A DNA stretch of 64,000 nucleotides from Mactra quadrangularis (lineage: Eukaryota > Mollusca > Bivalvia > Venerida > Mactridae): assembly GCA_025267735.1 (NCBI GenBank), contig CM046299.1:27815327-27879326 (forward strand), given 5' to 3'. This document shows, piece after piece, positions 35,322 through 50,000 of the stretch. The notes beneath the pieces are model-generated. The model did not search any database. It was not told the origin of the DNA and saw only the letters and a list, made by a program, of their open reading frames with translations. Both the position numbers and the translations under genes were made by a program. Each line of letters starts with the position of its first letter. Position 1 is the first letter of the stretch.

Positions 35322-35597
35322 GGGCTTAACGCCGTGTCAACACAATTTAGATCATTTTAGGGAGTCCAGCTCACCTAACCTAGCATTCCTGGACCTTTGT
35401 CTATAACCAGAACTCGCCTACCCTTCCACAAGGCCGAAAACTTCTCCATATATCTTATTAATAGAGGAAAATTGACATTATTGTCAGATTTTTATGGTAG
35501 GGTATAACCTCCCCGAGAGGGATTCAAACCTATACGCACTTCGGGACACTTGATTCGGAATGCAGGAGCGCTACCAACAGCGCTACTGACCCGGGTT
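35322..35597 (-). mobile_element. tRNA-derived SINE, full-length-like
   Basis: On the minus strand the head reads GGGTCAGTAGCGCTGTTGG (A box) with a degenerate B box (TAGGTTTGAATCCC), then a body matching 38737-39006, ending in GGCGTTAAGCCC. It is more diverged than its sister. Confidence 0.75.
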
Positions 35598-35904
35598 CGA
35601 AGAAGTCAAGTAATAATAAAGTTTAAAGTAACTTAGTCATGGTTTCAACATAATCATAATTTATTGCACAAGTTTTTTATGAAAGACTGTACACGTCTAC
35701 ATGTATATAACCAGTGATTTCATATTACCGAGTTCTGCAACCATATGTTTTTATCTTTATTTTTTCCGTCGTAGCTATACATTACTGACTAAAACAGGCT
35801 GAACATATATACTTGTATCACTCAGAATCTAAAATTATGAGCCGATACATTTCTTCCATGCAAGTTGATGATATTTCTGACTTCATTATTGTTATACTTC
35901 ATTC

Positions 35905-36056
35905 AAATGTCCGTAGCGCATGCATTAGCTCCACTGATTTAAATATTAGATCAACTATACCCGTACCTCGATACAGGTAACTTGTTATAAAGTATAGAAG
36001 TACTGTAATGTGTACTTAAATCAGCAGGCTTAATGTATGTGCCACTGACAGTTGGA
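35905..36056. mobile_element. Small MITE (family R5), copy 1
   Basis: TTAAATCAGCAGGCTTAATG and CCACTGACAGTTGG at right match the terminal region of 39857-40027. A partner CCACTGATTTAAATATTAG at left completes an imperfect inverted pair. Confidence 0.45.
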
Positions 36057-36842
36057 AACATTTAGCAATAACAATTCATCAGAAGTCAAAAATAAATATG
36101 ACTAGGTGGTGAAAAATAGGACTCAATATGACTAAGCTAAGATAAATGCACAAATTAATGTTGATTCAAGATTAAATCACCAAGAAACACATGTGGAAAT
36201 TTAGGAAAAGTTTCGCTCTGCTTAAAAAATCATGTATTTAGAGCCATCTAAGATTACCTTAACAAACGAATAAACTATTTTATCATAAAATCAATCAAAT
36301 TTCAAATGAAGCATTGATGCATTATCAAAAGAGCAAAGCTAATTATGAATGGCATAGTTTATATCCATCTTTTACTTGTAATAATCTATAACAGATTGGG
36401 CATCCTATTAGCTACATTTACAACAATAGAATTTAAGACAGAGCAGGTAAATATATATGGTTGCTCATCCCTCTAAAATCACCGGTTAAAATAAATATTT
36501 TACTTAAAATACAAACCTTCATGATCATAAAAATTTATATAACAAAAAAGTCTACATAAAAAGCATTGAAATTTGTGAATCTATAAAGTGATATAAAAAC
36601 TACAAAAATTACAGATATTAAGATAACACAGTATAACACAACAGTAAAATATATAATTATATATTACATGTATTAAAATAAATACACAATGTATTTAATT
36701 AAACTTCATTTAACAATGATAAAAAAGCAATCATATTATATAAGCTAAGTTTTATGCTATTGCAGGCTATCCAACTTAATACATTGATTTATTATATATT
36801 GAATTTATTACTCCTGGTTATAAAGCTACTGGTATCTATATT
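36057..36842. other. Non-coding stretch, nothing recognised
   Basis: AT-rich, no gene, tandem array or terminal repeat seen. Confidence 0.5.
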
Positions 36843-37161
36843 AGACATTCCGAAAAGTGTTTTGACGTTACTGGACATTCGGTTTTAGGAGAATCACTAG
36901 ACCGAATCAGGCTTTACTGGACCAGAAGAAATCATCAAAATATGTTAATACATTACTGTTTTCTTGTTGCTACTCAGTCATTATTTTAACTTTTAACTGA
37001 AGATAAACACAAATTAGTATATCAATTACTGAGAAATATGAGAAAATGACCGATAGTTGTTCTCTTTTTAATTTAAAAAATGAAATTTAATTGGACTTTT
37101 TCCTTAATCGAATGGGAATTTACTGGTCAGGTCCGTTGAACCAGCACTTTTCGGAATGTCT
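36843..37161. mobile_element. 319-bp MITE with AGACATTCCGAAAAGTG ends
   Basis: The terminal inverted repeat AGACATTCCGAAAAGTG is perfect at both ends, with GGACATTCGG and CTGGACCAG boxes inside. A one-ended relative lies at about 48063-48145. No target duplication is obvious. Confidence 0.65.
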
Positions 37162-38588
37162 GATCTTGATATATCAATTTCCCAGTGGAGTCTCAACTTA
37201 GTTAAATGTTTACCTAATGAATGACCCAAAATAATTTTACTGTTCTAGCAGTCTCCCATTTACATAATTATTGATGAAATAAAAAAATACAGTAAATTTC
37301 TTGCAAAGGAAAATTTGAAGCCCTTCTGTGGTACCCGTGCTGTGAAAACCCGGTCATGTAAAATATATAAACAAAGTTCAGATCTGGAACATTACAAGAT
37401 CATTATGTAAAATACTTAACAAAAATAATTCTAAATGTAAAAACAAATCCTTAAAATCAAATCTGATCCTTAAAACAAAAACTAGTGTACAACCTAAAAA
37501 CAAAAGGGCATACCAAGGTAAATCAAGGTATATACAGATTTAGAATACCATAATTCCATGACTTTCCCCGATTCTTCTCAGTTTTCCATGATACAACAGA
37601 AACACAAACAGAACCTAAAATGAGAACAATCATATTTTTTATTACACATATTTCTTCTTCATACTGCAGCTGCTGATAATTGGTGTTCATTTTTATACCG
37701 AAGTGTGAATTGTACTTAATATTTAAATTAGCAAATAATGTTTGAATTTATGTTTTTCATTCGTATTTTTGGTTGAAATCAAAATAGACATAAAATAGGT
37801 ATTTTTAATAACACATTAACTTTTTGCAAGATTTTTTGTAATTTTACATGACTTTTCCATGATATTTTTCCTAAATCAAAATTTCTTGATTTTTCCAGAA
37901 AGTCTCATTTTCCATGACTCTTCAGCATGAAACCTGTAAACGGCTAAAGGATTGTAACTTATATGGGATGCCTACCACTCCCCCTTCGTCCCAAAAAAGA
38001 TTTCATTATTTTGTTACATTGGAAAACTTACAATAGTATTAAGAGCCCAGACACGATCCCTACACGGTATCTCAGAACCTGTGGCTTGAACACCGGTACA
38101 TTGCACAATGGAATGATTAACTTAAAAATATAATATAATATATGATATAATACGTATAGTCCGAAAGAATTAACCTGAGCTTGACCTTTGTGCAAGAATA
38201 CATTAAACATAGTATTTATTTTCTATTTTTGTCTTCGGCTGTAAATCGCTTTTTATCGGAAACTTTTGGCAAAATAGACGCATTTAACAGTTAATTTTGT
38301 TTTCATATGAATAAATACTTTGAAACTGTTCCACAATATTGCTGACAAATTTCTCCATAAAGGAATGTGTCCAAAATTAAAAGTACAATAACATGCCATT
38401 TTTACAAAATTAATGTATACTAGTCATATAGGCTGTAATTATACACGTGTACGATCATATACTCGCATACGGAAACTCACAATTAATTGTAAGTGAAACG
38501 TGTAATTATTATAATAAGGTAGTTCAAGCTCAGGTTAATTCTGTTGGACTATAACAACATCTTTATAAGAACATGTAATATAAATAAA
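37162..38588. other. Non-coding stretch, nothing recognised
   Basis: No coding block or repeat structure seen, apart from short AT-rich runs. Confidence 0.5.
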
Positions 38589-38736
38589 CAGTGCCCAGCA
38601 AAAGTTTGGAGACAAATTTTAATAAAATTCTTCAATTTCAATGATCGATTTTGTAGAACATTAATTTTTAATACATTTAGTATGGTGAGTGATATAATGA
38701 AAACAACCTATTTTTATTTTTTTTATTTATTGCAGA

Positions 38737-39006
38737 TAACGCCGTGTCAACACAATTTTAGGTCATTTTACGGCGTCAAGCGCACCTAACCTAGCTTTCC
38801 TGGACCATTGTCTATAACCAGTACTTACCTACCCTTCCACAAGGCCGGAAACTTCTCCATATTATCTAATCAATGGAGGAAAATCGACATTATTGTCAAA
38901 TTTTCATGGAAGGGTATAACCTCCCCGGGTGGGATTCGAACCCGCACCCCCTCGGGCACGAGTATCCAAATCCCGGCGCGCTACCAACTGCGCTATCGAC
39001 CCGGGT
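38737..39006 (-). mobile_element. tRNA-derived SINE, well preserved
   Basis: The minus strand starts GGGTCGATAGCGCAGTTGG with an intact B box GGGTTCGAATCCC 45 bases later. The body runs through GAAGTTTCCGGCC and ends GACACGGCGTTA. This is the best-preserved copy of this SINE in the window. Chance frames over it (38808-39076) are not genes. Confidence 0.8.
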
Positions 39007-39224
39007 TGAACTTTTTTTAATACATCACTTTATAAAAGATTCAACATCTAACATCCCCAAGCCTTTAAAATTATGATCAATGTAATTCTATTCCCTAATT
39101 CAGTCTTTCAGCTACTTTTATCGTCTCGGCTATAAATAGAACCTTAACAAAACAAGAAATGTAATGTGGAAACCACATTAAAGCTGGATTTAAAAACATT
39201 AACACAAAAATTACAATGGGTAAG

Positions 39225-39463
39225 CCTTTCAATTACAACCGGTTTTAATGTCCAGTCATTTCCCAAAATGTAAAAAATCAGTTTGACCGCGGATCACTTC
39301 CAAAACGGTTCAATACCATATAGATATATACATTATCATAAGATGTGTGACGACTCAAAAGCGATAGATATTAAAGGACCGTTTTATGGTGTTTTTTTCA
39401 ACAATGTTATTTTTAATCATTAGTATGAATATTTTATTGAATGTAAGGACTCCAGTGCCAGTG
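39225..39463 (+). mobile_element. One-ended copy of the CACTGGCACTGG transposon
   Basis: Matches the right arm of 49344-50491 over about 235 bp, from CAATTACAACCGGTTTTAAT to the terminus CCAGTGCCAGTG at 39463. The opposite arm is missing. Confidence 0.8.
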
Positions 39464-39856
39464 TTATTAGCCGATTTTTTTTCGCTGAAAAATCCGGCTA
39501 AAATTGAAAACTAAAAAGCATTAAAAGATAAAAGATCATCAGATTGTTGATAAGACTTACAAAGTGAAAGTATCTTCAATATTTTGGTGGGCACTGGAGA
39601 GATAAAAATACAACAAACTGACACCAAGTTTGGATGACTGCTCATAAGTTAAACTCCACTAAAACAATTATCACATTCTAAACAGATGAGTTTTACTCCA
39701 CTATATTTCAGCTACAGTAGATCTGAAGGTTGTCATTTTCAGGTCATGTTCAGTTGAAGTAAAACTTGCATACATGAAAATCAATACTGAACCTTTAGAT
39801 CATAAATCATAGGGGGAGTAAACATAAGATACAGTATATAACATTTATTGTAATTT

Positions 39857-40027
39857 TTATTCAACTGTCAGTGGCACCTACATTAACCCCGCTGATTATG
39901 ATACTCAATATTCCTTTGATAATACACATACATAGAAATGGATAACTGTTTTTATCAGTGGTGAGTACTGAAGTACTGTATTGAGTATTTAAATCAGCAG
40001 GATAAATGTATTGGTCACAACAGTTGA
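39857..40027. mobile_element. 171-bp MITE (family R5), copy 2
   Basis: TTCAACTGTCAGTGGCACC at left pairs with the reverse complement of GGTCACAACAGTTGAA at right, and the inverted match continues through CTGCTGATT for about 40 bp. Confidence 0.65.
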
Positions 40028-40344
40028 ATAAAGTTTAACACTATATTTACATAAGATCTAATTTAATGAGATTGCTTCAACAAATGATCTGAACTACAAA
40101 AAAATCCATGCTTACAACATTAAAACAACATCAGTACATTAATATAAAGTCAAGCAAATACACATGATAATTCAAAAAATCATTTTGCAGTGAAAAAAGT
40201 AATTGTGCTACTTTCAAAAATATCAATACACTTATTTTATAATTGGAGTCATCTGATGACTGTAACAAACAAAGTGAAAATAAATACATCACTTTTTTAA
40301 TGTAAAATATGATTTGGGTCAATAAAATGCCCAAAATATTCATA

Positions 40345-40389
40345 TTTACCTTTAAATTACATGTGTAAAGGAACTTTTGTAGGGCAGTG
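40345..40389 (+). mobile_element. Single end of a TA-flanked MITE
   Basis: AAAGGAACTTTTGTAGGGCAGTG followed by TA matches the right end of 60711-61079. No left partner was found nearby. Confidence 0.5.
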
Positions 40390-40851
40390 TAGTGTCTTGG
40401 TGGATTGATGCTAGGGGTATAACGGTTACCCAGTCAATATTGCAATATCAGTTTTAGCAGATTTTAACCAATTGGAGTTTCCTGAACAGGTTTTTGTAGT
40501 TACATACCATACCGATTGTTTTATCAGAATCGGAATTAAAAGGTTTCAAAGCTCTTTAAAGGTGATTAAAAATTACTAAAGTCCGTTTTAAACAATGATT
40601 TTTCTATCGTTAATCCATTTTACACAAATCATTCTAACATTATGTATAAATGATCATTTAAAAAACTTGTATGCATGTAATGTCAATTCATTAATTCCTG
40701 CTCGGCATGTCTATGTAAAAACGGATTCATATAACACGATTGCAATACGGTTTTTACCTTATTGTTACACCGCTAATTAAGACCATGCCAACAGTCTGTG
40801 GCTCTAGACAAGAAATTTCCAAGTAAAAGTTATATCACAAATATAATTATC

Positions 40852-41061
40852 TTAAATATTCACTATAAATACAGTACTTCTTTGTGTACACTTATATATA
40901 AATACATAACAGACAAGGTAAAAGACTATATAAATATTGGCACTTGTGAATGACGCTTTACTACATGGCACATTATTTCTACGTTGTTGTTGCTGCTGAT
41001 GTTGTTCTTGTTGTACACTATAAACACGTCGGTCATCAGGTGGGCATGTGACACCATCATT
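40852..41061 (-). CDS. LMLN: LMLN exon 12 (last)
   Basis: 69 codons and a stop after acceptor TATTCAG. It reads [13 protein letters not shown], a Gln run (HQQQQQ), then a hydrophobic stretch ([14 protein letters not shown]). The Gln run and tail are lineage-specific. Confidence 0.75.
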   Translation of the reverse strand, partial: NDGVTCPPDDRRVYSVQQEQHQQQQQRRNNVPCSKASFTSANIYIVFYLVCYVFIYKCTQRSTVFIVNI

Positions 41062-44000
41062 CTGAATATAGTAAAAAAAAATTTGAAAAGTGTAATACAA
41101 TGTAATAGTTTGATTTGGTTGGGTTTAACGGCATAGCAACACATTGTATAGGCCATATAACTGCGGTCAGTCAACCTACTCACTGTTCCTGGAAAGGCTT
41201 AATCTCTGGATTTAGCTGTAAACCAAATTATAATAAAACTTTTGTCAGTGACTGACAACTGCGCTACATAATTAAAAATCATGTGTAGGAGGGAAAATGG
41301 CCGTAGAAATAATTTCATGACCAAGCTTCATGACAGTATGCCCCATCCGGGAATCAAACCCACGACCCCTTGATCAGTAGACTTTTGTGCTACCAACTGA
41401 GCTAGCCGGACGGATGTAATAGTTTGAGGACAACCTAATGGTTTAATAGAATAAGTTTTAAACTTAAGCTCAGTCACTTGCCGGTGTATACCTTCAAGGT
41501 GACTAACTTAACAAACTACTAGGGCTGTACTTGCTTTCCACACACTAGTATCAAGCCACAACACTAGGTCTAAACTATCACCGAGAATGTGACCGGAGTG
41601 TGGCAAATTGACTCTAGTGTGTACTCTTCATTTCAAGGCAAGTGAACAAGAGAATGACAAATAAAGATGTACCAGATCTAAAATAGTATTAATTAAAAAA
41701 TCTTGTTCATAAGAGGTGCTTGAACTAGAATGTAAATGTCTATTTTATTTGCAAGCAGAGTGTTACTATTTTGATAAAAGGGCTTTAACTATATTCAACC
41801 CTTATAATGGCAACATAAGAAAGAAAGAGTATAAAAACTAACCTGACAGATCTCTTGGCATGGTGGACAGGTAATATTACCATAGTATGCCCAATGTTCA
41901 TCTATATATTGTACACTTAGTACTTGACCAGTGTAATAACACCTATAACTTTGATCCATTACATTTATAGTCAATCCGGTGTATGAACTACATTTATATT
42001 GATAACAGCCACTTCCTGAATGAGGGGTAAAGAGATCAGTGCAGCGTCGTAAACGCCAACTCCATTTAACGTGATTAAAACACTTTGAACTCGGACTATA
42101 TGTCTCTAATAAATAATTCTTTGAAGGCTCAAGTGCATTTTTAACTAAGGCACAACGAGAGCCCCTGATATAATCATTGTCTTGTTTCCACACAAATTCT
42201 TGTAAGTATGGGCAATAATCGGCAAGTGAAACACTACCCCCATATTTCCCTACATCTTGTGCTGGTACTCCAGGAATGGATCTGAAATACTGAAATATAT
42301 AATCAATTTAAAACATTAAACTTAAGAGATTACATGTATTTACAAGTTCTTAAATACATTGAAAGCTATTAATAACAAGCACAGTCAATGGACAGCGAGT
42401 GCGACTTTTCGAGTGTTTTGTTCATGACAAGGCTTATCTTTAAACAAAAGTAATTTTAAAACAGGGCCTTGTTTTCCAAGGCAATGAAGCAGTCAAACAA
42501 TAATTACCAATACATATTTGTACAATATAAAAGGGGGCATTACTCCTACAACATTCATTTATAGTAATGTCCTTTTATAGTTAAGTAGACAGATATCAAT
42601 GAATAAGCTGACTAATTTCATTCATATATCTTTATTGACCACTAAATATATTTCAATTTTAACAAAATTCAACTTCAAAGGCATAACTCAGACAATTATT
42701 CATCAAGAGTTATGCCCTTTTATAATTGTGTGGATGTAGTACCAATGAATAAGCATTACACCTTTCATTAAAATATCTTAATAAGGATTGAAAATATTTA
42801 ACTTCATAGTTTATCGGTTTTAAATAAGAACGATGAAAAGGGACACAACTCAAAAAATAATTAATCAAGAGGTATGTCCTTTTGTAGATGAAGTACTAAT
42901 AAATAAGCATATCAACTTTCTGGCAAATATTTTTTAAAGATATTTAATTTTTAATGTATTAAGGGGCATAACTCCATTGTAACTCATCCAGAGTTATGTC
43001 CAATTTAAGTCCAATAGAGGAAGAGCTGACGAATAAGCATATCAGATAAGCATATCAGATTTCATTTAAATATATTTTTAAGTTCTAAATAAATATCCTA
43101 TTAGAACAAATTTAATCATAAATGTTCAAGTATTAAGGGGCATGACTCCAAATATAACACATCAATAGTTACGTCCCTTCACAGTCGCATAGATAAAGTA
43201 CCTACAAATAAGTATACAACTTGTAGTCAAATATCTTGATATAAGACTTTGAAAAACTTTAACCTCATATTATACAACTTTTCAAGTATAAATGGGCAAT
43301 AACTCAGTGGATTTGTCAAGCCCTGTTTGTGTATGATTTGTTCAAATGGGACATAAGACCTAGTGAGTTTAGCAATCTACTAGCTTACCTGATATTCTAC
43401 AGGTAAGGGTTTAGTAAACTCTGATAGATTACATATAGCTACAGCTGAACGGTCTTTAGCACAATCTGTGGTTGGAGTACCTCTAGTAGCCTCGGCACAA
43501 AATGGATGTATGTCAGCATTCCTTCAACATAAAAACTCAATATTGATAGTCATGACATGGCAATGGCAAACCAACATGGTTATTTTTTAGTCAAAAGGTA
43601 AAGGCTGCTTCAGTTAAAAGACAAAGGCATGCAAAATATGATCTGCCTAACAACATTTAGTACATTGTACTATTTGCTGCAGTTTTCATGTTAAAAACAA
43701 GTCATGTGATCACTACAAATAAACAAAGTTTATTGATTCACTTCTTTGTTATTCAATTATTTTTATGTCCATTTCATTACAGTATAAAAGCTGCCATTAC
43801 AACTAGCATAATTTTTTAAGGAGACAATGCAAGTTCTTGTCATTCCAATATGGTACAGAATGTTGCTCCAACGTATACTCATACTGACAAATGAAAAGTG
43901 TAAGGCGTGTCTTTCAAAAAAAAAAAGATCAGTCTTGAATTTAGACAGTGGACCGAGTCAATTGAAATCACTAGTATGCTTATATTTATCCATATTGTTG

Positions 44001-47000
44001 ATGTTTTCTTTAATAAGAACACTTGTTTATTAATACCATGTGTGTTCATTTTCACACTGATATTCAATGCACTGTCTCGTTACAAATTTTATTTTGCTGG
44101 ACCGAATGTCCAGGGCTGATGAAAGTTTGTCGTGAAAACTACTAGTTGTGATAAGTAAACAGTGTGTAAAACGTCCGGAACTAGTTTAATGAAAGGTAAC
44201 AGATACATCTTCTCTCTTGAAACTGTCAATGGTGGGACAGTTTACAATTGTATGAGTTAAATTGTTCCAGAGTTGGATAGTTTCAGAGAAGTTGTGATTT
44301 GAAAAAAAATTACAGGGTAATTAAAATCAATGCAAAAATACCAACAGGAACTTCACTGACTGCCTAATGGACATTTGCAACATTACATATCCCTTTTATA
44401 AGACTTAAGAGCATAAAAAAACTCTAACCATTACTTACATATTCATTCTTGTCTCAATCCACTCATAACAACTTTTTGTAACAAAATCACAACCAAAATT
44501 TTTTCCCCAAGTTAATTCCATAGCATTATCATAGTTTGCACTGTACCAGCTTTAAAATATAAAGCATTGCATTTATAGTTTAAATTTCATGTTTATGCAT
44601 GTTCACTGACTTACTGGGAGTATTTTACTCTGCTTCGTGTAACAATCATATGGGCACAAGGGAATTATACTGCTCTCGAAGGTACCCATTAACACTTGGG
44701 TGGAGTGAAGCAATTGCAAGTTAATTTCTTGCACAAAGAAATTAGCTAGGGCTGTTTTGGACCTTAAGGGTGTGTCATACCACTGAACAATAGCTACTAA
44801 AATATACAGAGAAAATAACTGAATTTTCTTACATTTACAACAGTATTCAATAGTTTTGAGTTTATTTAATTAGGCACAAAATGATTTTCTGCAATATAAT
44901 TATAATTATTCTTTCATTGATTAAATAAACAACAAGAGCTGTCAGAGGAGACAGCATGCTGGACTAAGTAAGTATATGTCACAGGAGATGTGGTTTATAA
45001 TAAGGAACATACATATCTTAAAATTTGAAAATACATGTATAACCTTAACAAATTGAAAATAAAAAAAATAAAGAAAATAATAAGTTCGTGGGAGACAATT
45101 TTTGAAAAAAATGTATTTAGAGTTATGAACCTTTTCACATGAGATGAGGTTGATAATATGAAACATACATTTAAAGTTTGAAGTCAATACCTAAAGAAAT
45201 AAAACAGTTGCAGTAAAAACAAATATATTTTTTTAAAATTAATTTCAAAGTTCAAAGGGAGATAATTCTGAAAAAATGTATTTGGAGTTATGAACCTTGT
45301 GACATGAGATGAGGTTGATAATAAGGAACATACATTTAAAGTTTGAAGTCGATACCTAAAGAAATAAAACAGTTGCAGTAAAAACTAACATTTTTTAAAG
45401 AAAACTCTAGGTTCAAAGGAAGATAATTCGGGAAAAATGTATTTGGAGCTATGAACCTTGTCACATGAGATGTGGTTTATAATAAGGAGTATATATTTAA
45501 GCTTGAAGTTGATACCTATATAAATAAAAAAGTTATAGTAAAAAATATTTTACTGCACAAAAACTTTAATCAGAAATATGGACGCTGACGCTAGGGCGAG
45601 TAGGAGAGCTCTCCATTTACTTCGTAAAGTCGAGCTAAAAATACTGAAGGAAACACGCTTGTAGTAAATATCTTGGAATAAAAATTTTATCTTCAAATCA
45701 CATTAAACTGTAAGAATTAAATTTCAGAGACGTAGTTTTTACAAAATTACTTCATGCTAAGGTCATTGGAATGTGAGACCAAAAAGCGTTGTACATTTTT
45801 GAATGTACATGTACATGGAATAATCTGTCAAACACAGCTTTAACGAATTGAAATTCATGTGGTTTCTTTGATAAAATCTATACTCTCATGAAAATCATAA
45901 AATCATACTACCATGAAATCTTATAATCTTGCGAGTGTGCAGATCTGATATTTACATAGTGACATATTACAATTACATTGTACAATTACCTTGCATTTCA
46001 GTGGTTTCGGTTTAAATTTCTAAGGTGAAAAAGTAAATTTTAAAAGTGTGATTTAAAATACATTATCATACATATATAGCCAACTTTACAATTACAAATG
46101 TATGTACAAAAACCTCTCATGCAGGTGACTCTCTGAGAACCCATTTAAACCTAGGTGGCGTAGAACAACTTTATTATAATACAAAAATTTCTTGCTGAAT
46201 AAAATTAGCAGTGCCCCTAGTGGAGTAAGAAGTTGGAACCTCTCACCTGCCACTGGACTACTGCTCTTACAAGCATGCATATTATATGTCATCAAGTACC
46301 ATAATTTATCTTGGCTACAATAAATCACCAAAACCTACCCAGTGTCTTCCATTAGTGCCAATGTTATTCTTGAAATAACAGGATTCTGTGTATATGTACC
46401 AGTCATAAACTCATTCTGAAATATCAGTCATTACTAATTGTAGATTAAGGTGTCAACAAATATAGTCAAAATCTCAAAATACTGGATTATGATGTAAATC
46501 CATGTATCCATGCTACTCTGAATTTCAATTAATTTCATAATGAATTTATTGCCATTGTTCTAATGAGATTGGGTTTATTTTATCCCTTTGATATGAAAAT
46601 TGATGCGAAATTATTCATTTGTCTATTAGAAGATTGAATAAAAAGTCTGATGAACTTAAAGTGCAGTTTAAAGCTTGCTTGCTTCCAAATACATGTTCAG
46701 TCTACTTAACAATTTTGTATGATAACCCCTGATCACTAAAATCACCTTCAGGCAGGTGATCCTAGAGCAGAGCGTTCTGCTAGGAGTTGACCAAGGTCTG
46801 GTACTAGTATGAAAGCATCCAATTTTTGAAAGTCAGATTGGACTAAATGACACATTTAGTCTGACCTGGTTTAAGTGGTCATCCAGGTAAGCAGCCAATT
46901 CAGTCACATCTTATCACTAACTACTTAACGTAGATGATACTCTAAATTTATAGGATCTTATCCCAAGCTTTTTTTCACTTTGTAAAGTGTTTAAACATAA

Positions 47001-50000
47001 AAATAACTTGACAAAAAAATATCAGTATTGTACGTTTTTTCTCAACTGTCAAAACATGAATAATTTCACGGTGACTTCGTGCTCTTTGTGTAACACTCGT
47101 GATATTGCGATAGTGTGTAATCATTCACCGTAAAATTATTTAAGCTTTGACAGTTGAGAAAAACGGACAATACAAAAACATGCCAAAGGAACACTCTGAT
47201 ATAAATCATTGGCCAGATTCCTAAACATATCACAAGCTAGCCCTTTGCCCCTTGAATCCCTCCATTTGATATCTATTCACACACAGTACTTAGTACTTTT
47301 GGTGTAAGAATGGTACCCAAGGACAGAATAGAGCTGTCATTGATTGGGCTCAAAGAGTATCGAGGATATACATATATCGAGAAATGAATATCGATGGTAC
47401 ACCAATATATATCGATGCATTCACTGCAGTACTGTATAGACCATTTATGTTGTCATAACTCATAATAGATGTTCATTTGTCATAAATGTTATATATTGGT
47501 GTCCCGCATTAAACTGGTAAGTAGTTAGTAATTTGTATTGATAATAAAAAATAAAAAAATATCACAAATTGATCGTTATTATTCGTTCATATTATGACGG
47601 CGCACCTGTTTTAGATCACTTTAGAAGGTTTGTCTTGAAAATTTTGAACATTTATACATTTATCTACAAAGGCTTTATCATCAATATTTCAATTTTTTTA
47701 TAAATTATTGATTAAAAATAAAATATCTACGATACACCCATATCAATAGAATCGATGACAGCTCTAGGACAAAGCACTAGGTAAAGATTTGCTGAGAGAA
47801 ACTGGACACATATATGAGTATAAAGTAATCATGCAAAGTTGAGTTACTCTACTTAATTTACTTACTTCAAAAACTCTTTTCTCCCAATGAGTTAAAGCTG
47901 TACCATTAATTCCTCCCTGATCTTCTAATTCTCCACCTTCTAATGTACTACATCCAAAATGATTTCTTACTTCACGCTACAATAACAACACTCATACTGA
48001 ATCATAATTATCAGGAAGAAATTAATTTTATAGACATTGTTTTCGTCATCTAAGAAGCCAGTGGACCGTGGATCAGGTCCACCGAAATGGCATTTGGTCC
48101 AGTGACTTTTAGAATGTAATCAGACAGTCTAATAAATTTTTACAGCAATCATTAATTTTTCTGTATTAAATAAAAAAATGTTACTTGTTGATATATTGTT
48201 TATTTAATTTAAACTTATATTACCCTAAGTCATTAAAATGAACTGCCTATATTAGCATATTGCTATTTTTTTTTTTTTTTACTTTTTGCTGGAGCAAATA
48301 TCCAGTGCAGATGAAAATTTGTTGTGAAAACTGTGGTTTCACAGAGTTGCAAATTCATTAACATTACATAATTCCCCGTGGTCTCTGAGTACTTGCTTTT
48401 TACTACAACATTGCTATCAGATTTTTGTTTTTATATGTTTGTGTTTTGCACAAAACATAGTTGAGTGAAAGGTGGATGGCATTAAGTTTTTCATAAAGAC
48501 AATTTGTTATTATTTGTTATTACAAATGTATGAACATGTTGGTGCAGGTGATAGGGTTGGTTCCTAGGCCAAACTCAATTTGGTTCTAGTTTTTTTATTC
48601 GTTTGTGGCATTTGATCTATAATGAAAGGTCTAAAAATCTTAAAACATCACCCTATTTGCTTTTTTGTTGAGAGTAATATCTGTGGGTAAAAAAACCAGT
48701 GTTGCTGTTCCTAACATGTTTTCAGACTTCTTTGTATGATGTTGAATGGATTAACAATATTAATGAAAATAATCTCATCGGCACAGTTTTCCTTGATCTA
48801 ACTAAGGCATTTGACTTAAAAACCCATAACCTCCTACTACACAAGTGCAAAACGCACGAATGTTTGCAGACGACACTATATTAACAGCAAGTGGAAAAAT
48901 AAAGATGATGTTAGTATCAAACTCCAATCGCAATTATATTCTGTACAGACCTGGTGTGAAATAAATGGTATGGCATCAAGCTACAAAGACAAAATCAATG
49001 TTTATTTCAGTCTCTAATCATTATGACAAATCAAACAACAATTTGGCAACACCTTACCTAAAATTGAACAATGAACCTTTAGAGCAAGTTATCGGGCATA
49101 AACTATTAGGAGTACTAATTGACAAAAACCTGTATTGGAAGCTTCAAGTAGAAGCTACTCTAAAACAATGTAATAGATTGCTATACTTTCTTCTTAGAAT
49201 CAAACAATCTCTTAACTTACATACCAGAAAACTCTATTTCAATGCTTATATTCTTCCACATATTGATTACTGCTGTACTGTATGGGGATACTGTACATGA
49301 TAAAATTTCAAAAGAGAGCTGCTCGTATAATCCTAGACCAGCCCACTGGCACTGGAGTCCTAATATTGGATAAACTATTTATATATTTATGATTAAAAAT
49401 AACATTAGTGAAGAAACATAGAAAAAAACCGGTTTCTGTTTGACTGTCGGTTTAGAGTCGTTCCACAGCTTATTATAATATACACATGGTATTGAACCGT
49501 TTTGGAGTGTTCCACCATCGAACTGAATTTTTCATATTTCGGAAAATGACTCGACATAAAAACCGGTTCTGATTTAAAGCTGGCACATATTTTTACAAAA
49601 CTGGTAAGTATCAACTTCATATCTTATATAATTATTATAGAATTAAGCGTTATTTCAGTTATTTCACTTTTCAGCGATTGAGAGACACTGCTGATTTCCG
49701 GTATAATTTACAGTTTTGTAACATGCGTTCTGATTGGTCTAAAACTCCGCAAAACTTTTCCCGTAATCTGTCATTGAAACGAAGCCAGTGCAAACATCAA
49801 CAAAGCGTCATTCTGAATTTTGATCAATCTGCGTCTCTTTGTGTCGCTGCATGTGGACATTAAATTTTGATTTGTGGTCAGGCAGGCACTGGCACTGGCA
49901 AATATTGAAATAATTGGCGTGTTTACAATAACTTTGATCTAAACGCTTATACATAACACAGGCAATTTTTCTTCAACTCGCATTATCGTTTGGCCGTCAA

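Larger units (their letters stand above)
38589..39596. mobile_element. Possible Tc1/mariner-like element with nested insertions
   Basis: The left end CAGTGCCCAGCAAAAGTTTG resembles the ends of the Tc1-like element at 57590, and the right end is GGTGGGCACTG (39586-39596) in inverted orientation. Between them lie a SINE (38737-39006) and the end of another transposon (39225-39463). No TA duplication is visible, so the pairing of these two ends is tentative. Confidence 0.4.

Noticed and set aside
38932..39006. Functional tRNA gene on the minus strand
   Set aside because: A and B boxes are good, but the sequence continues into a repeated SINE body and tail shared with other loci.
43827..44119. 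Overlapping frames on both strands
   Set aside because: Intronic, mutually overlapping chance frames that run into an R4 repeat copy.
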